Source: Candidatus Lernaella stagnicola | Lineage (GTDB): Bacteria > Lernaellota > Lernaellaia > Lernaellales > Lernaellaceae | Length of the DNA stretch: 64,000 bases | Direction: 5' to 3' | Assembly: GCA_030765525.1 (NCBI GenBank) | Contig: JAVCCK010000030.1 | Span: forward strand, 1-64,000 | Part shown: piece by piece, positions 17,094 through 26,022 of the stretch | Layout of the letters: each line of letters opens with the position of its first letter | Position numbering within the stretch: the stretch's first letter is position 1 | Translations under genes and position numbers: made by a program | Notes under the pieces: model-generated | What the model was told of the DNA's origin: nothing | The model's database searches: none | What the model saw: the letters and a program-made list of their open reading frames with translations, nothing else

Positions 17094-20000
17094 ATGCGAA
17101 TTAAGGAAATCGAGCTCGTTGGGTTCAAAAGCTTCGTCGACAAGACCAAAATGACCTTCGACGAAGGTATCAGCGGCGTTGTGGGACCCAACGGTTGCGG
17201 CAAAAGCAATATCGTCGACGCCATCCGCTGGTGCATGGGCGAAATGAGCGCCAAGAGCCTCCGCGGCTCCGAAATGCAGGATGTCATCTTCAACGGCACC
17301 GAATCTCGCAAGCCGATGGGCATGGCGCAGGCGTCGATCTTATTTTCGTGCGAAGACGGCGTATACCCCTCCGGGTATGAGGGAATGACCGAGATACAGG
17401 TGACGCGGCGGCTGTACCGCTCGGGCGAAAGCGAATACCTGATCAACCGCCGGCCCTGCCGCCTGAAGGATGTCATCGACCTTTTCCTGGACACCGGCAT
17501 CGGCAGCCGGGCGTATTCGATCATCGAGCAGGGGCAGATCAGCCGCATTATCGCGGCCAAGCCTCTGGACCGCCGCGTGCTGATCGAAGAGGCGGCGGGT
17601 ATCAGCAAATACCGGGTGAAGCGCGAGGAAGCCGAGCGCAAGATCGAAGCCACGCGCACGAATCTCAACCGGGTTAATGACCTGCTCTTTGAGATCAAGC
17701 GCACCCTGAACAGCCTGCAACGGCAGGCCGGCAAGGCGCGTCGCTACCACGAATTCAAAGCCGAGCTACGCGAATTGGACGTCGAATTGGCGGCGCGTGA
17801 AAAGCGTCACCTGGGCAACGAGTCCGAGCGCGTGCGCACCGACCTGGCCCGCCTTCGCGACCTGCGCGCCGAGGCCGCGGTGCAACTCGAAGCCGACGAA
17901 ACCCGGCTGGCCGCGCTGCGTTTGGACGTGCTGGAGCAGGAAAAGGCGATCAACACGGCCGTGGAGAAAGTCGGCGGAATTCGCGAAAACGTGCGTGCCG
18001 ACGAGTCGCGCCGTGAAATCCTCGCGCACGACATACAAACCCTCGAAGAGCAAATCGGCGCGTGGCAGGAAGATGTGGAAAACGCCCGCGGGCGCATCGA
18101 GGAAATGGATCAGCAGGTCGCGGCGGCCGTGACCGAAATGGAACAACTCGACGAACAGATTCTCGCTGCCGAGGCCGTGCTTGGCGAGCATCAAGCGCGA
18201 CTCGAAGCTGCCCTGCTGCGCCGTGCCGAACTGGACAAAACCGCGGAGGCGGCCCGGAACGAATTGCTGGGGCTGGCCGGTCGCAAAGCGTCGCTCGAAC
18301 GCGCCGTGCAAAACCACGCGGAGAATGTCACGGCCCGGCACGAGCGGTTGGAGCAGACTCGGACACGGCTGGCTGACACCGACAGCGCGTTGGTTGCCTC
18401 CGTGAGCGACAAGGAGAAGCTGCACGAGGAAATCGAGCGGCTTACCACCGAGCGCCGCCACCTGGAACAAAACCTGGGTGAAAAGACGGCGCGTCTGGCC
18501 GAACTCAAAAGCAACACCGACGGTCGCCGGCACGCGCTCGATGAAAGCCGCGCGGCGTTTCAAAAGAAAAAGGTCCGCCTCGAAAGCCTGCAGGAGATGG
18601 CCCGCAATTTGGAGGGCTATCAGTTCGGGGTGCGGCGCATTCTCGAAGCGGCACGCAGTGATTCCGGCGCGCTCAACGGCAGCAGCAAATCGATTCTGGG
18701 CGTGCTGGCCGACAAGATTGAAATCAACGAGAAATTCGAGACCGCGCTTGAGGCCGTACTCGGCGAGCGCTTGCAGGCGGTGCTGGTCACCGACCAGGAA
18801 ACGGGCGCGGTAGCGGCCGATTTTCTCAAGACCGAACACGCCGGGCGTAGTTCCTTCGTGCCGGTCGCGCCGCGATTGATTGAAGCCCACTACCCCGCCG
18901 CCACGGCCGGCCAAACGCTCGGCCCGTTGACCGAACACGTCAGCGTGGCATCGGAATTCGAAGATGCCGCCCACGCGTTGTTGGATAACGTGTTGGTGGT
19001 CGACAACCTGGAGACGGCGCTTCGTCTGCACAAAGCCAACGGATACACGGGCGCGTTCGTCACGCTCGACGGTGAAGTTGTCGACCCCTCGGGCGCCATC
19101 ACCGGCGGCCAGGTGGACGCGGTGACCAGCGGTTTGTTGCAGAAAAAACGGGAAATCGCCGCTCTCTCCGAGGGCATGGGCGACGAAGAAGGCGCGGTCA
19201 AGAAAGCGGAAGACGAGTACTACAAAGCCGAGGGCATGATCGCCCGCCTGCAGGACGTGGTCGCCCAGGTCCGCAAGGAACTGGACGAGAATCACATTGC
19301 GCTCTCGGAAAACCGCGGTGAACTGGGGCGCCTGGACCGCGAAATCGAACGGCTGAACACCGAGAACGCCCGTCTGGCGCAAGCGGCGCATCGCATCACC
19401 GAAGAGTTGGACGAATCGGCTCGCCGGCACGAGGCGGAGGGAACCGATCTCGCCCAGATCGAGCACACGCTGGCCGCCGCACGCCACGCCACCGACGAAA
19501 AAACGGCCGCGCAACAGGCGCTCACAGCCGAAATCGACGGCATCCAGAACGCGGTGCGCGAGGCGATGCTGCGCGCGAACGAGTTGCGGCAGGCGAAGAA
19601 CGCCGCCATGTCCCGGCGCGACAATTTCCAGCGGGCCAAGCAGGAAGCGCAGACGCTGGTCGCCCGTCGCGGCGAGCAATCCGAGGAGGCACGTACCAGG
19701 CAAAATGCGCACCGGGAACAGATCGGCGTGCTAACCAGCGGCTTGTCGGAGAAGCTCGACACGTTGGAGCAGGCCGAACGCGCCGCGGTGGAAGTGCGTG
19801 AAGGCGTGGACGAGAAAGTCACGACCGTCGAGCGGGCCGAAGCGGCGCTTAAGATGTTGCGGCGTGATATCGAAGGCTACGAGAAAGAGATTCACTCGTC
19901 GGATCTCAGCGCGTCGGAAATCAAGATGAAGTTCGAGCATCTGGCCGAACGCCTGATGGAAAAGTATGAGATGGCGTTGGAAGACATTCCCGAACCGGCC

Positions 20001-20678
20001 GACGAGGCCGAAATCGACACCGAGGCGCTGCGGACGCGCGCGCGGGAAATCTCCCAGAAAATTTCGCAAATGGGCGAGGTCAACCCGAACGCGGTGGAAG
20101 AATTCGCCGAACAAAAGGAACGCTACGACCACTACGAAGCGCAGAAACTGGACCTCGATAACGCCATCGAAGAGTTGCGGCGCGCGATTGCCAAGATCAA
20201 CAAAACGAGCAAAGAACGCTTCGAGCAGACCTTCAATTTGGTCAACCACAAGTTCGGCGAAGTGATGCCCGTGCTCTTTGGCGGCGGCATGGCCCGCCTC
20301 GTGCTGACCGAACCGGATAAGCCGCTCGAAACCGGCATCGATATCGTCATCCGCCCCCCGGGCAAGCGTTTGACCAACGTGACGCTGCTGTCGGGCGGCG
20401 AGAAAGCGCTGGCTTCGATCGGCCTGATATTCTCGATCTTCCTGGTCAAGCCCAGCCCCTTCTGCCTGCTGGACGAAGTCGACGCGCCGCTTGACGACGC
20501 CAACATCTACCGTTTCAACAAACTGGTGAACGAAATGGCGGCGCACAGCCAGATCATCTTGATCACCCACAACAAGTCGACGATGGAAGTGGCCGACCGC
20601 TTGTTCGGCGTCACGATGCAGGAAAAAGGCGTTTCCCGCATGGTGAGCGTCGAGATGGTGAAGGACGAACTCGACTAG
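17094..20678 (+). CDS. smc: Chromosome segregation ATPase SMC
   Basis: The 1194-residue protein has the full SMC layout. Walker A GPNGCGKSN is at residues 31-39. A first long coiled coil runs to about 520 and the hinge lies near 535-690 (GVLADKIEINEKFETALEAVLG, then GEVVDPSGAITGG). A second coiled coil follows. The C-terminal head carries signature LLSGGEKALASIGLIFSIF, Walker B SPFCLLDEVDAPLDD and the ITHN loop. It dimerises and acts with ScpA/ScpB in chromosome organisation. ATG 17094 is chosen because AGGGGAA precedes it and the product begins MRIKEIELVGFKSF. The gene ends in its own terminator. Confidence 0.97.
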   Translation: MRIKEIELVGFKSFVDKTKMTFDEGISGVVGPNGCGKSNIVDAIRWCMGEMSAKSLRGSEMQDVIFNGTESRKPMGMAQASILFSCEDGVYPSGYEGMTEIQVTRRLYRSGESEYLINRRPCRLKDVIDLFLDTGIGSRAYSIIEQGQISRIIAAKPLDRRVLIEEAAGISKYRVKREEAERKIEATRTNLNRVNDLLFEIKRTLNSLQRQAGKARRYHEFKAELRELDVELAAREKRHLGNESERVRTDLARLRDLRAEAAVQLEADETRLAALRLDVLEQEKAINTAVEKVGGIRENVRADESRREILAHDIQTLEEQIGAWQEDVENARGRIEEMDQQVAAAVTEMEQLDEQILAAEAVLGEHQARLEAALLRRAELDKTAEAARNELLGLAGRKASLERAVQNHAENVTARHERLEQTRTRLADTDSALVASVSDKEKLHEEIERLTTERRHLEQNLGEKTARLAELKSNTDGRRHALDESRAAFQKKKVRLESLQEMARNLEGYQFGVRRILEAARSDSGALNGSSKSILGVLADKIEINEKFETALEAVLGERLQAVLVTDQETGAVAADFLKTEHAGRSSFVPVAPRLIEAHYPAATAGQTLGPLTEHVSVASEFEDAAHALLDNVLVVDNLETALRLHKANGYTGAFVTLDGEVVDPSGAITGGQVDAVTSGLLQKKREIAALSEGMGDEEGAVKKAEDEYYKAEGMIARLQDVVAQVRKELDENHIALSENRGELGRLDREIERLNTENARLAQAAHRITEELDESARRHEAEGTDLAQIEHTLAAARHATDEKTAAQQALTAEIDGIQNAVREAMLRANELRQAKNAAMSRRDNFQRAKQEAQTLVARRGEQSEEARTRQNAHREQIGVLTSGLSEKLDTLEQAERAAVEVREGVDEKVTTVERAEAALKMLRRDIEGYEKEIHSSDLSASEIKMKFEHLAERLMEKYEMALEDIPEPADEAEIDTEALRTRAREISQKISQMGEVNPNAVEEFAEQKERYDHYEAQKLDLDNAIEELRRAIAKINKTSKERFEQTFNLVNHKFGEVMPVLFGGGMARLVLTEPDKPLETGIDIVIRPPGKRLTNVTLLSGGEKALASIGLIFSIFLVKPSPFCLLDEVDAPLDDANIYRFNKLVNEMAAHSQIILITHNKSTMEVADRLFGVTMQEKGVSRMVSVEMVKDELD

Positions 20679-20701
20679 TTCCGCGCAACGACAATCTCAC
20701 G

Positions 20702-20728
20702 GCCCACCTCATTTGGGGTGGGCTTTTT
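20702..20728 (+). terminator. Rho-independent terminator of smc
   Basis: The stem GCCCACC (20702-20708) / GGTGGGC (20717-20723) is followed by TTTTT at 20724-20728, 24 bases past the smc stop. Confidence 0.85.
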
Positions 20729-20745
20729 CATTTGGTGATAAACGG

Positions 20746-20770
20746 AAAAAGCCGACCCAGTCGGGTCGGC
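20746..20770 (-). terminator. Rho-independent terminator of the Tol-Pal/OmpA transcription unit
   Basis: GCCGACCC (20751-20758) pairs with GGGTCGGC (20763-20770), and on the minus strand TTTTT follows at 20750-20746. It faces the smc terminator across a convergent junction. Confidence 0.85.
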
Positions 20771-20803
20771 TTGATAGATTCGTCGTCTTGTCAGTCGGCG
20801 TGT

Positions 20804-21538
20804 CTAGTCGAGGGCGGAATTGAGCAGCACATTCGTCGGCCGCTTGAACAAGACCGTGATTTCCACCTTCCGCCATTCGGGTATCGCCTTGCGCGAGGCA
20901 TTGGCGCCGATGGCCCGCGTCGCCGGGGTTTTGCCCAGCGCCTGCATGTACACCTTGGAGCGGGAAATACCGTTTTTCGACAAGTAGTACCGCGCCACCA
21001 GCGCACGTCGGCCGGCCAGTGCGGTGTTGTCTTCCACGGTGCCGGGCGGGTCACAAAATGCCGAAATCAGCACGTAGAATTTGTGCTCCTTGGCCATGCC
21101 CTTCAAGAAGGCGATCGCTTTGTCGAGCTCGGCGCGCGATTCGGCGTTGATTTTGTTGGAGTTGTAGTCGAAGTAAATGACCGCTTTGAAATTCTTCAGT
21201 TCGTCAGGCGCGCCGTGAACGTTGGGCGCTTCGCCCCCGTGGACTTTGGCGGTCTCGGCGCATTTTTTCGCCAGATCAGCCAGATTAACGGTCTGCCCCG
21301 CAACTATCCCGGCCTCGTCGTCTTCCTCGTCGGCCAACAGCAATTCGGCCTGCTTGAGTTTCAACTCGGCGCTCTGAAACTCTTGCGGACACCATTTGTC
21401 GGCACCCTGGTCCTGAGCGTCGGCCACGGCCAAACGAGCCGCTTCGACTTGGGGTCCGGCTCCCAACGGTTGGCTGGCGCATCCGGCCAACATCGCCAGA
21501 ATGGAGACGGCAAACACGACAAAGATCATCCTTCTCAT
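20804..21538 (-). CDS. OmpA-family lipoprotein (second Pal-like protein)
   Basis: The 244-residue protein has a lipobox (LAGC, Cys20). Next comes a helical region with two cysteines (WCPQEF and KKCAETA), then a C-terminal OmpA-like peptidoglycan-binding domain starting near VIYFDYNSNKI. The motif TVEDNTALAGRRA keeps the Asp and Arg that contact diaminopimelate. It is predicted to link the outer membrane to peptidoglycan. The upstream gene encodes CpoB, and pal lies one gene further. The shared helical region with the Pal gene suggests the two lipoproteins are paralogues. Its terminator follows at 20746-20770. Confidence 0.85.
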   Translation of the reverse strand: MRRMIFVVFAVSILAMLAGCASQPLGAGPQVEAARLAVADAQDQGADKWCPQEFQSAELKLKQAELLLADEEDDEAGIVAGQTVNLADLAKKCAETAKVHGGEAPNVHGAPDELKNFKAVIYFDYNSNKINAESRAELDKAIAFLKGMAKEHKFYVLISAFCDPPGTVEDNTALAGRRALVARYYLSKNGISRSKVYMQALGKTPATRAIGANASRKAIPEWRKVEITVLFKRPTNVLLNSALD

Positions 21539-21638
21539 GGTCTTCCTCCCGGACGAAACCGTGCCGCCCGCACGAAAGGTTGGTATTCCTCTGATTTAGA
21601 ACGCTTATACCGCGATTGCCGGTACCGTGCAAGTATTC

Positions 21639-22466
21639 TCAGCGCAAGCCTTTCAACTTCTTGCGGGCCACGATCGCTTCGCGGCTCTTGGGAAATGACG
21701 CGATGACTTTTTCGAAAAACAGCTTCGCGTCGGCCGGCTGCCCGACTTCGTAAAACGCCACGCCCATGTGCAAGTAGGTCGGCGCCAAGTGACTGCTGCG
21801 GGGGTAATCGGCCGACAAGGTGTCGAAGGCCAGAATGGCGTCCATCCAACGGCCCTGTTTGAAATGCGATTCGGCCAGATAGAACTGCGCCGTGTGGGCT
21901 CTTTTGCTCTTGGGATAGAGTTTCAGGAATTCCCGAAATTTCACCTTCGCGGTTTCCAAATTGCCCTGGTTGAACAGCGCGATGGCGGTCTTGAGAAGAT
22001 CCTGCTCTTTCGGTTTCTTGCCAACATCGACTGGAGCAGTCGTCACGTTCGAAGTGAACACTTCGAGGTTGCCTTTGTCGACGTCCCGCAGGCGCGCCCG
22101 CTTTTCGAAGGTGACCAGGCGCTTGTCCAGGGCTTTAAACTGGCGGCCCAATTGCCGCCGCAGGAGGGTGATTTGCTCGGGTGAGAGCTGGCCGCCGCGC
22201 GCCATCTCGTCGAGTTTCCCCTGCAAGATACCGACTTCCTGCTGCAACTGTTCGAAACCCAGCACGGCGTCGCCGGCCATCTGCGAACTGGCGTCGAAAC
22301 GCGATTTGAGATCGGCGACTTGTTGTTCCAGCGTGTCGACTCGCGTATTGAGGCCCCCGACACTGGCTTCGAGTTGGTTGCCTTGCGAAGTCTTAATGGG
22401 GCAACCGGGAAGCATCAGTGCCATAAGTCCAAGAGCCAGCGCGGCCAAAAGCCATCGTTTCACCAT
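21639..22466 (-). CDS. cpoB: Cell division coordinator CpoB (YbgF-like TPR protein)
   Basis: The 275-residue protein carries a lipobox-like sequence MLPGC (Cys22), so it may be a lipoprotein rather than freely periplasmic. A coiled coil follows at about residues 35-120 (NTRVDTLEQQVADLKSRFD). The C-terminal half has three TPR units matching the YbgF domain (LLKTAIALFNQGNLETAKVKF, HTAQFYLAESHFKQGRW, PTYLHMGVAFYEVGQ). In other bacteria CpoB coordinates Tol-Pal with peptidoglycan synthesis during division. Its position just after pal is the conserved order. Confidence 0.88.
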   Translation of the reverse strand: MVKRWLLAALALGLMALMLPGCPIKTSQGNQLEASVGGLNTRVDTLEQQVADLKSRFDASSQMAGDAVLGFEQLQQEVGILQGKLDEMARGGQLSPEQITLLRRQLGRQFKALDKRLVTFEKRARLRDVDKGNLEVFTSNVTTAPVDVGKKPKEQDLLKTAIALFNQGNLETAKVKFREFLKLYPKSKRAHTAQFYLAESHFKQGRWMDAILAFDTLSADYPRSSHLAPTYLHMGVAFYEVGQPADAKLFFEKVIASFPKSREAIVARKKLKGLR

Positions 22467-22503
22467 AACGCACCTCGTCTGTCGATTCGGTTCGGCGGTA
22501 AAG

Positions 22504-22537
22504 AAAAAGCCCGGGGGGCATGTGACTCCCCCCGGGC
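22504..22537 (-). terminator. Strong hairpin terminator after pal
   Basis: GCCCGGGGGG (22509-22518) and CCCCCCGGGC (22528-22537) form a perfect 10-base stem, and the minus strand continues into TTTTT at 22508-22504. It would separate pal from cpoB transcription or attenuate between them. Confidence 0.85.
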
Positions 22538-22567
22538 GATGTACGCTATTGCGTTTGGCTATCCGTC

Positions 22568-23257
22568 TTATTTCGTCATCGCCGAAATCTCGACGCGACG
22601 ATTAAGCTGGAAACCCTTTTCGGTCAACGCAGCGCTGAACTTGGTGGTCTCGCCACCAGACTTCTTGGTCAGCCGGGCCGGAGCCACGCCGGAAGCAACC
22701 AGGAAGTTGTATACGGTGGCCGCACGGCGTTCGCCCAAAGCAAGGTTGTATTCCTCGGTACCGCGGATATCGCACCAGCCGGTAAGCTGGAAACTCCACG
22801 CCGAGAACTTGCCCTTCAACTTGCCCGCTTCGTCTTTCAAACCAAGGATCTGATCCTTACGGATGCCGTACTTGTCATAGTCAAAGTACGTGGTGTAGGT
22901 CTTTGGTTTTACGACCGGTTTGGGCGGAGCCGGGGGCGGCGGCGGAGGCGGAGCCTTCGCTGCGTCTTTTGCCTTGATGGCACACATTTTGGCCACGTCG
23001 TACAGGTTTTTGGCCTGCTCGAACAGCGGCATAGCAATATCCCACTCTTCGGCAGCGTCAGCTTCCAACGCCTGTTTCATGGTCTGCTCGGCGGCAGCCC
23101 ACTCCGTGGCACAGTACTCGTCAGCTTCGTTGGCTTTAGCGGCAGCTTGTGCATCAATGGCGTTCTGCTTTGCGACATCATAGCCTTCGGGAGGCCCGCA
23201 GCTCGCCACGAGGAACATGCTGACCAGAGCCAACAAGATGAACAAGGTCCTTCTCAT
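22568..23257 (-). CDS. pal: Peptidoglycan-associated lipoprotein Pal
   Basis: The 229-residue protein has a lipobox (VASC, Cys20). A helical region with cysteines in EYCATEW and AKMCAIK follows, then a proline-rich linker (APPPPPPPAPPKP) and an OmpA/Pal domain from about residue 125. LTGWCDIRGTEEYNLALGERRA contains the conserved Asp, Asn and Arg of the peptidoglycan site. It anchors the outer membrane and binds TolB. AGGGAGG precedes the ATG at 23257. It has the position of pal downstream of tolB and shares its pre-domain with the lipoprotein at 20804. Confidence 0.9.
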   Translation of the reverse strand: MRRTLFILLALVSMFLVASCGPPEGYDVAKQNAIDAQAAAKANEADEYCATEWAAAEQTMKQALEADAAEEWDIAMPLFEQAKNLYDVAKMCAIKAKDAAKAPPPPPPPAPPKPVVKPKTYTTYFDYDKYGIRKDQILGLKDEAGKLKGKFSAWSFQLTGWCDIRGTEEYNLALGERRAATVYNFLVASGVAPARLTKKSGGETTKFSAALTEKGFQLNRRVEISAMTK

Positions 23258-23365
23258 GATACCTCCCTTTCGTCACCTTGATAGTTTCTGAACAACGTTT
23301 CTTCACTCTGTCATTTGATCGCTTGCAATATAACTCACAAAAGCGTCAATGCAAACGCCCAAAAG

Positions 23366-24787
23366 TTAATTTAAGAGCCTAGGAGACCACGCCGGATTCT
23401 TATCATCGACCCCTACTTTTGTCAAACGTTTTGTATAGCTTCCGTCGACATTGAAAATTCTTAAGGTCCTTCCGGCCCCTTCGCGCGTGGTCATCGCCAA
23501 AGCCCGGCCGTCGGGCGAAAAATGCGGGTATTCGCAGGCGGCAAAGCCGTGTCCCTGCGTGATGTTAATAGCATCGGTGCCGTCGGGAGCGATCATCAAA
23601 ATGTGGTACTGCCCGCTCTCCCGCGCGCTGTAAACGATGCGCCCGCCCTTTTCCGTCGAGGCCCAGTCGGGGCTCTGATTGTACGCGCCGTGGTAGCTGG
23701 CGCGCTGCACCTCGCTGCCGTCGCTTTTCATCGTCCAGATTTGCGGCCCGCCGCTGCGGTCGGACACAAATGCGATACGGTCGCCCCGCGGCGACCAGGC
23801 CGGAAACAGTTCGATCGCCCGGCTGACGGTCAACCGTTTGGGTTTTCCCCCGCGTGCGGAAATCGTGTAAATCTCCATGTTGCCATCGTAGCTGATGGCC
23901 AGGGCAATGCGGCTGCCCGAGGGCGAGAAGCGCGGGCTGAGAATCAATCCCTTGACTTTGAACAACAACTTCGGTTCGCCGCCGCGGGCCGGTATCGAAT
24001 AGAGGTAGTTAAAGAGATCCTGTTCGTTGCGGTTGTTTTCCCAGGCGAAGACGATTTGGCTGCCGTCGGGCGACCAAGTCGGGTTTTTCGCCTTGCCGAA
24101 CATCGTGGTCAGCTTGCGCAGGTTCCGCCCGTCCAGGTCGATCACATACAGTTCCTGAGGCAGCGTCGTGTCTATTCCCTTGCGTGAGACGAAGGCGATC
24201 TTGGTGCCGAACACACCCTTCTGGCGTGTCAACTCGTACACGAGGTCGTTGCCCCACTTGTGCACCATCAAATACCAGTCGGCGGTCTTGCCGGTGTATT
24301 CTTTACCCAGCAGCATCATTTGTTGCGGCACGTGGTAGAGACGGAATTGCACGGTCACGCGGTTGCCGTCGAGCGCGAAATTGCCCTTGATCAAATACTC
24401 CGCCCCGATCGGTCGCCAATCATCAAAGCTGAAGGTGCCGGGCTTCACGCCGGCCGTGTGCGGATTCTCGACATACAGTGCGCGGTCGATCACGTCGAAG
24501 CGGCCCGTCATGCGCATGTCTTCGGCGGTTTCGTCCGCCAGCCTTTTAGCCAACCCCATCGTGTCGGCGCCCGTCCCGGTGTTTTTGAAAAAGGGAACGG
24601 CGATCGGGTCCTTCTTCACCGTCGGCAAGCCTCCGACATTACCGAAGATATCCACCGCGATGCCGTCGCCCTCCTGAGGCGGTGCGGGTTCCTGATCGAG
24701 CAAACCGGCCATGAGCGCCGGTGTGCCGAAAAACGCGGCAAGCGCTGCGAGGGTGAAAACGAATAAGGAAAGCTTGGACCATTTCAT
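23366..24787 (-). CDS. tolB: Tol-Pal system beta-propeller protein TolB
   Basis: From ATG 24787 the protein has 473 residues, with a signal peptide ending near PALMAG. Its N-terminal domain (about 50-210) includes VPFFKNTG and FDDWRPIGAEYLIKGNF, typical of TolB domain 1. A beta-propeller of WD40-like PD40 repeats follows (NPTWSPDGSQIVFAWENN, SPRFSPSGSRIALAIS, FPAWSPRGDRIAFVSDRSG, HFSPDGRALAMTT). TolB is periplasmic and shuttles between Pal and TolA. GAGG lies eight bases before the start. The gene sits between tolA and pal as expected. Confidence 0.95.
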   Translation of the reverse strand: MKWSKLSLFVFTLAALAAFFGTPALMAGLLDQEPAPPQEGDGIAVDIFGNVGGLPTVKKDPIAVPFFKNTGTGADTMGLAKRLADETAEDMRMTGRFDVIDRALYVENPHTAGVKPGTFSFDDWRPIGAEYLIKGNFALDGNRVTVQFRLYHVPQQMMLLGKEYTGKTADWYLMVHKWGNDLVYELTRQKGVFGTKIAFVSRKGIDTTLPQELYVIDLDGRNLRKLTTMFGKAKNPTWSPDGSQIVFAWENNRNEQDLFNYLYSIPARGGEPKLLFKVKGLILSPRFSPSGSRIALAISYDGNMEIYTISARGGKPKRLTVSRAIELFPAWSPRGDRIAFVSDRSGGPQIWTMKSDGSEVQRASYHGAYNQSPDWASTEKGGRIVYSARESGQYHILMIAPDGTDAINITQGHGFAACEYPHFSPDGRALAMTTREGAGRTLRIFNVDGSYTKRLTKVGVDDKNPAWSPRLLN

Positions 24788-24808
24788 CAACGAAACCTCA
24801 TTTTCCGA

Positions 24809-25576
24809 CTAAGGTTTTTTGCTTTTCGGGTGAAAACGGACGGTAATGCCCTTCTCACGCATGTCTTTTTCCAACAACTGGGGCGGCGGCGGCAGCGGGC
24901 TGGCTTTCGTAATGGCCGACAGGCAACTGCGGTCCAGCGGTTCGAAACCCGATCCCTTGGTGATGATCTTGTTCGTGATACTGCCCGAGGAAGAAACGTA
25001 GATCCGCACTTTGACCGTCGTGCGCAGATATTGATCCGGCAGGCCGCCGGGGAACGACCATACCGAAAGGATGCGCGATTGGACATTGGAAATGTATATG
25101 CCCAGCACTCCCTTCGTGTTGGTCGTGCCGGTGCCGCCCCCGCCGGTGGAATCGACCAGCGCCTGTTTCTCGCGGACGCGTTCGATGGCCCGCATGCGCG
25201 CCCGATCCTTCCAGCCCAGGCGATTGCTTGTAACATCCCGTTTTTTCGTTATTTTCACGGCATCGGCGCTGGCCTTCTGCCGGCGCTCCTCCATGATGTC
25301 CTTCGCCTTGCGTGGATCGGAGCGCCGCACCGCCTCCTGGTTGCGGTCGGGAGCCTTAGGCCCCAAACCCGGCCCCTTGGGCAGGTTGTAGGACAAGTCG
25401 ACCTCGATCGCCTCCGGCAACGCTTTGTGTTGACTGCCCAATACGTCGGGAGCGAAGGCGAAGATAAGAAAGGCGGCGATGTGAAACGCCAAGGAGATCG
25501 CGATCATTTCTCCCAGTAACTTTTCCGGACTGACTGAGAGAAGGTATCGAAGTCTGATCGGCGACCTCTTCAGCAT
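24809..25576 (-). CDS. tolA: TolA/TonB-type energy-transducing protein of the Tol system
   Basis: The 255-residue protein has a short cytoplasmic start and one membrane helix (about 22-42, MIAISLAFHIAAFLIFAFA) containing the S-x3-H pattern (SLAFH) that contacts TolQ/TolR. A basic, charged helical linker follows, then a C-terminal TonB/TolA domain (SRILSVWSFPGGL, VKVRIYVSSSGSITNKII, PLDRSCLSAITKASPLPPPP). It transmits proton-motive force to TolB-Pal. Its start is one base after the tolR stop. It is shorter than E. coli TolA because the central helical stalk is reduced. Confidence 0.87.
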   Translation of the reverse strand: MLKRSPIRLRYLLSVSPEKLLGEMIAISLAFHIAAFLIFAFAPDVLGSQHKALPEAIEVDLSYNLPKGPGLGPKAPDRNQEAVRRSDPRKAKDIMEERRQKASADAVKITKKRDVTSNRLGWKDRARMRAIERVREKQALVDSTGGGGTGTTNTKGVLGIYISNVQSRILSVWSFPGGLPDQYLRTTVKVRIYVSSSGSITNKIITKGSGFEPLDRSCLSAITKASPLPPPPQLLEKDMREKGITVRFHPKSKKP

Positions 25577-25577
25577 C

Positions 25578-26000
25578 TCATTTCTCTTGCGGCGGTTGGG
25601 TGATCATGGAAAGCTTCGTGGCGCCGGCCTGCTTCGCCAGGGCCATGGTTTGCACGACCACGCCGTAAGACACATCTTTGTCGGCGCGCAGATACAGGGT
25701 TTTGTCGGCTCGCTCCGCGAAGATTTCCTGCAACTGCTTGCTGAGTTGTTCCATGGGTACGGCGGTGCGCTTGATGCTCAAGCCGCCGTTTTTGTCCACT
25801 ACCAGGATGACAGGCTCCTGCTCGTGTTGTTCCAGCGGTCCGGCTTTCACTTCCGGCACGTTGACCGACATGCCTTCCTGCAACATCGGCGCGGTCACCA
25901 TAAAAATTATCAGCATCACCAACATCACGTCCACCAAAGGCGTCACGTTGATTTCGCTCATTAGGCGGCGATGGCCGCCCCCGCCGGTGCTTATGGCCAC
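25578..26000 (-). CDS. tolR: Tol-Pal/ExbD-family proton channel subunit TolR
   Basis: The 140-residue protein begins with GTG 26000 behind GGAG. It has the family motif SEINVTPLVDVMLVMLIIFMV, in which the membrane Asp (PLVDVMLV) is the proton-coupling residue. A periplasmic ExbD domain follows (LYLRADKDVSYGVVVQTMALAKQAG). With TolQ it forms the stator-like motor that energises TolA. It is encoded between tolQ and tolA. Confidence 0.95.
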   Translation of the reverse strand: MAISTGGGGHRRLMSEINVTPLVDVMLVMLIIFMVTAPMLQEGMSVNVPEVKAGPLEQHEQEPVILVVDKNGGLSIKRTAVPMEQLSKQLQEIFAERADKTLYLRADKDVSYGVVVQTMALAKQAGATKLSMITQPPQEK

Positions 26001-26022
26001 GATCTATCTCCTTCGCCCGCTT

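Noticed and set aside
17766-19712. 648-residue minus-strand frame within smc
   Set aside because: It is the antisense of the coiled-coil region; the plus-strand SMC has all head, hinge and signature motifs.
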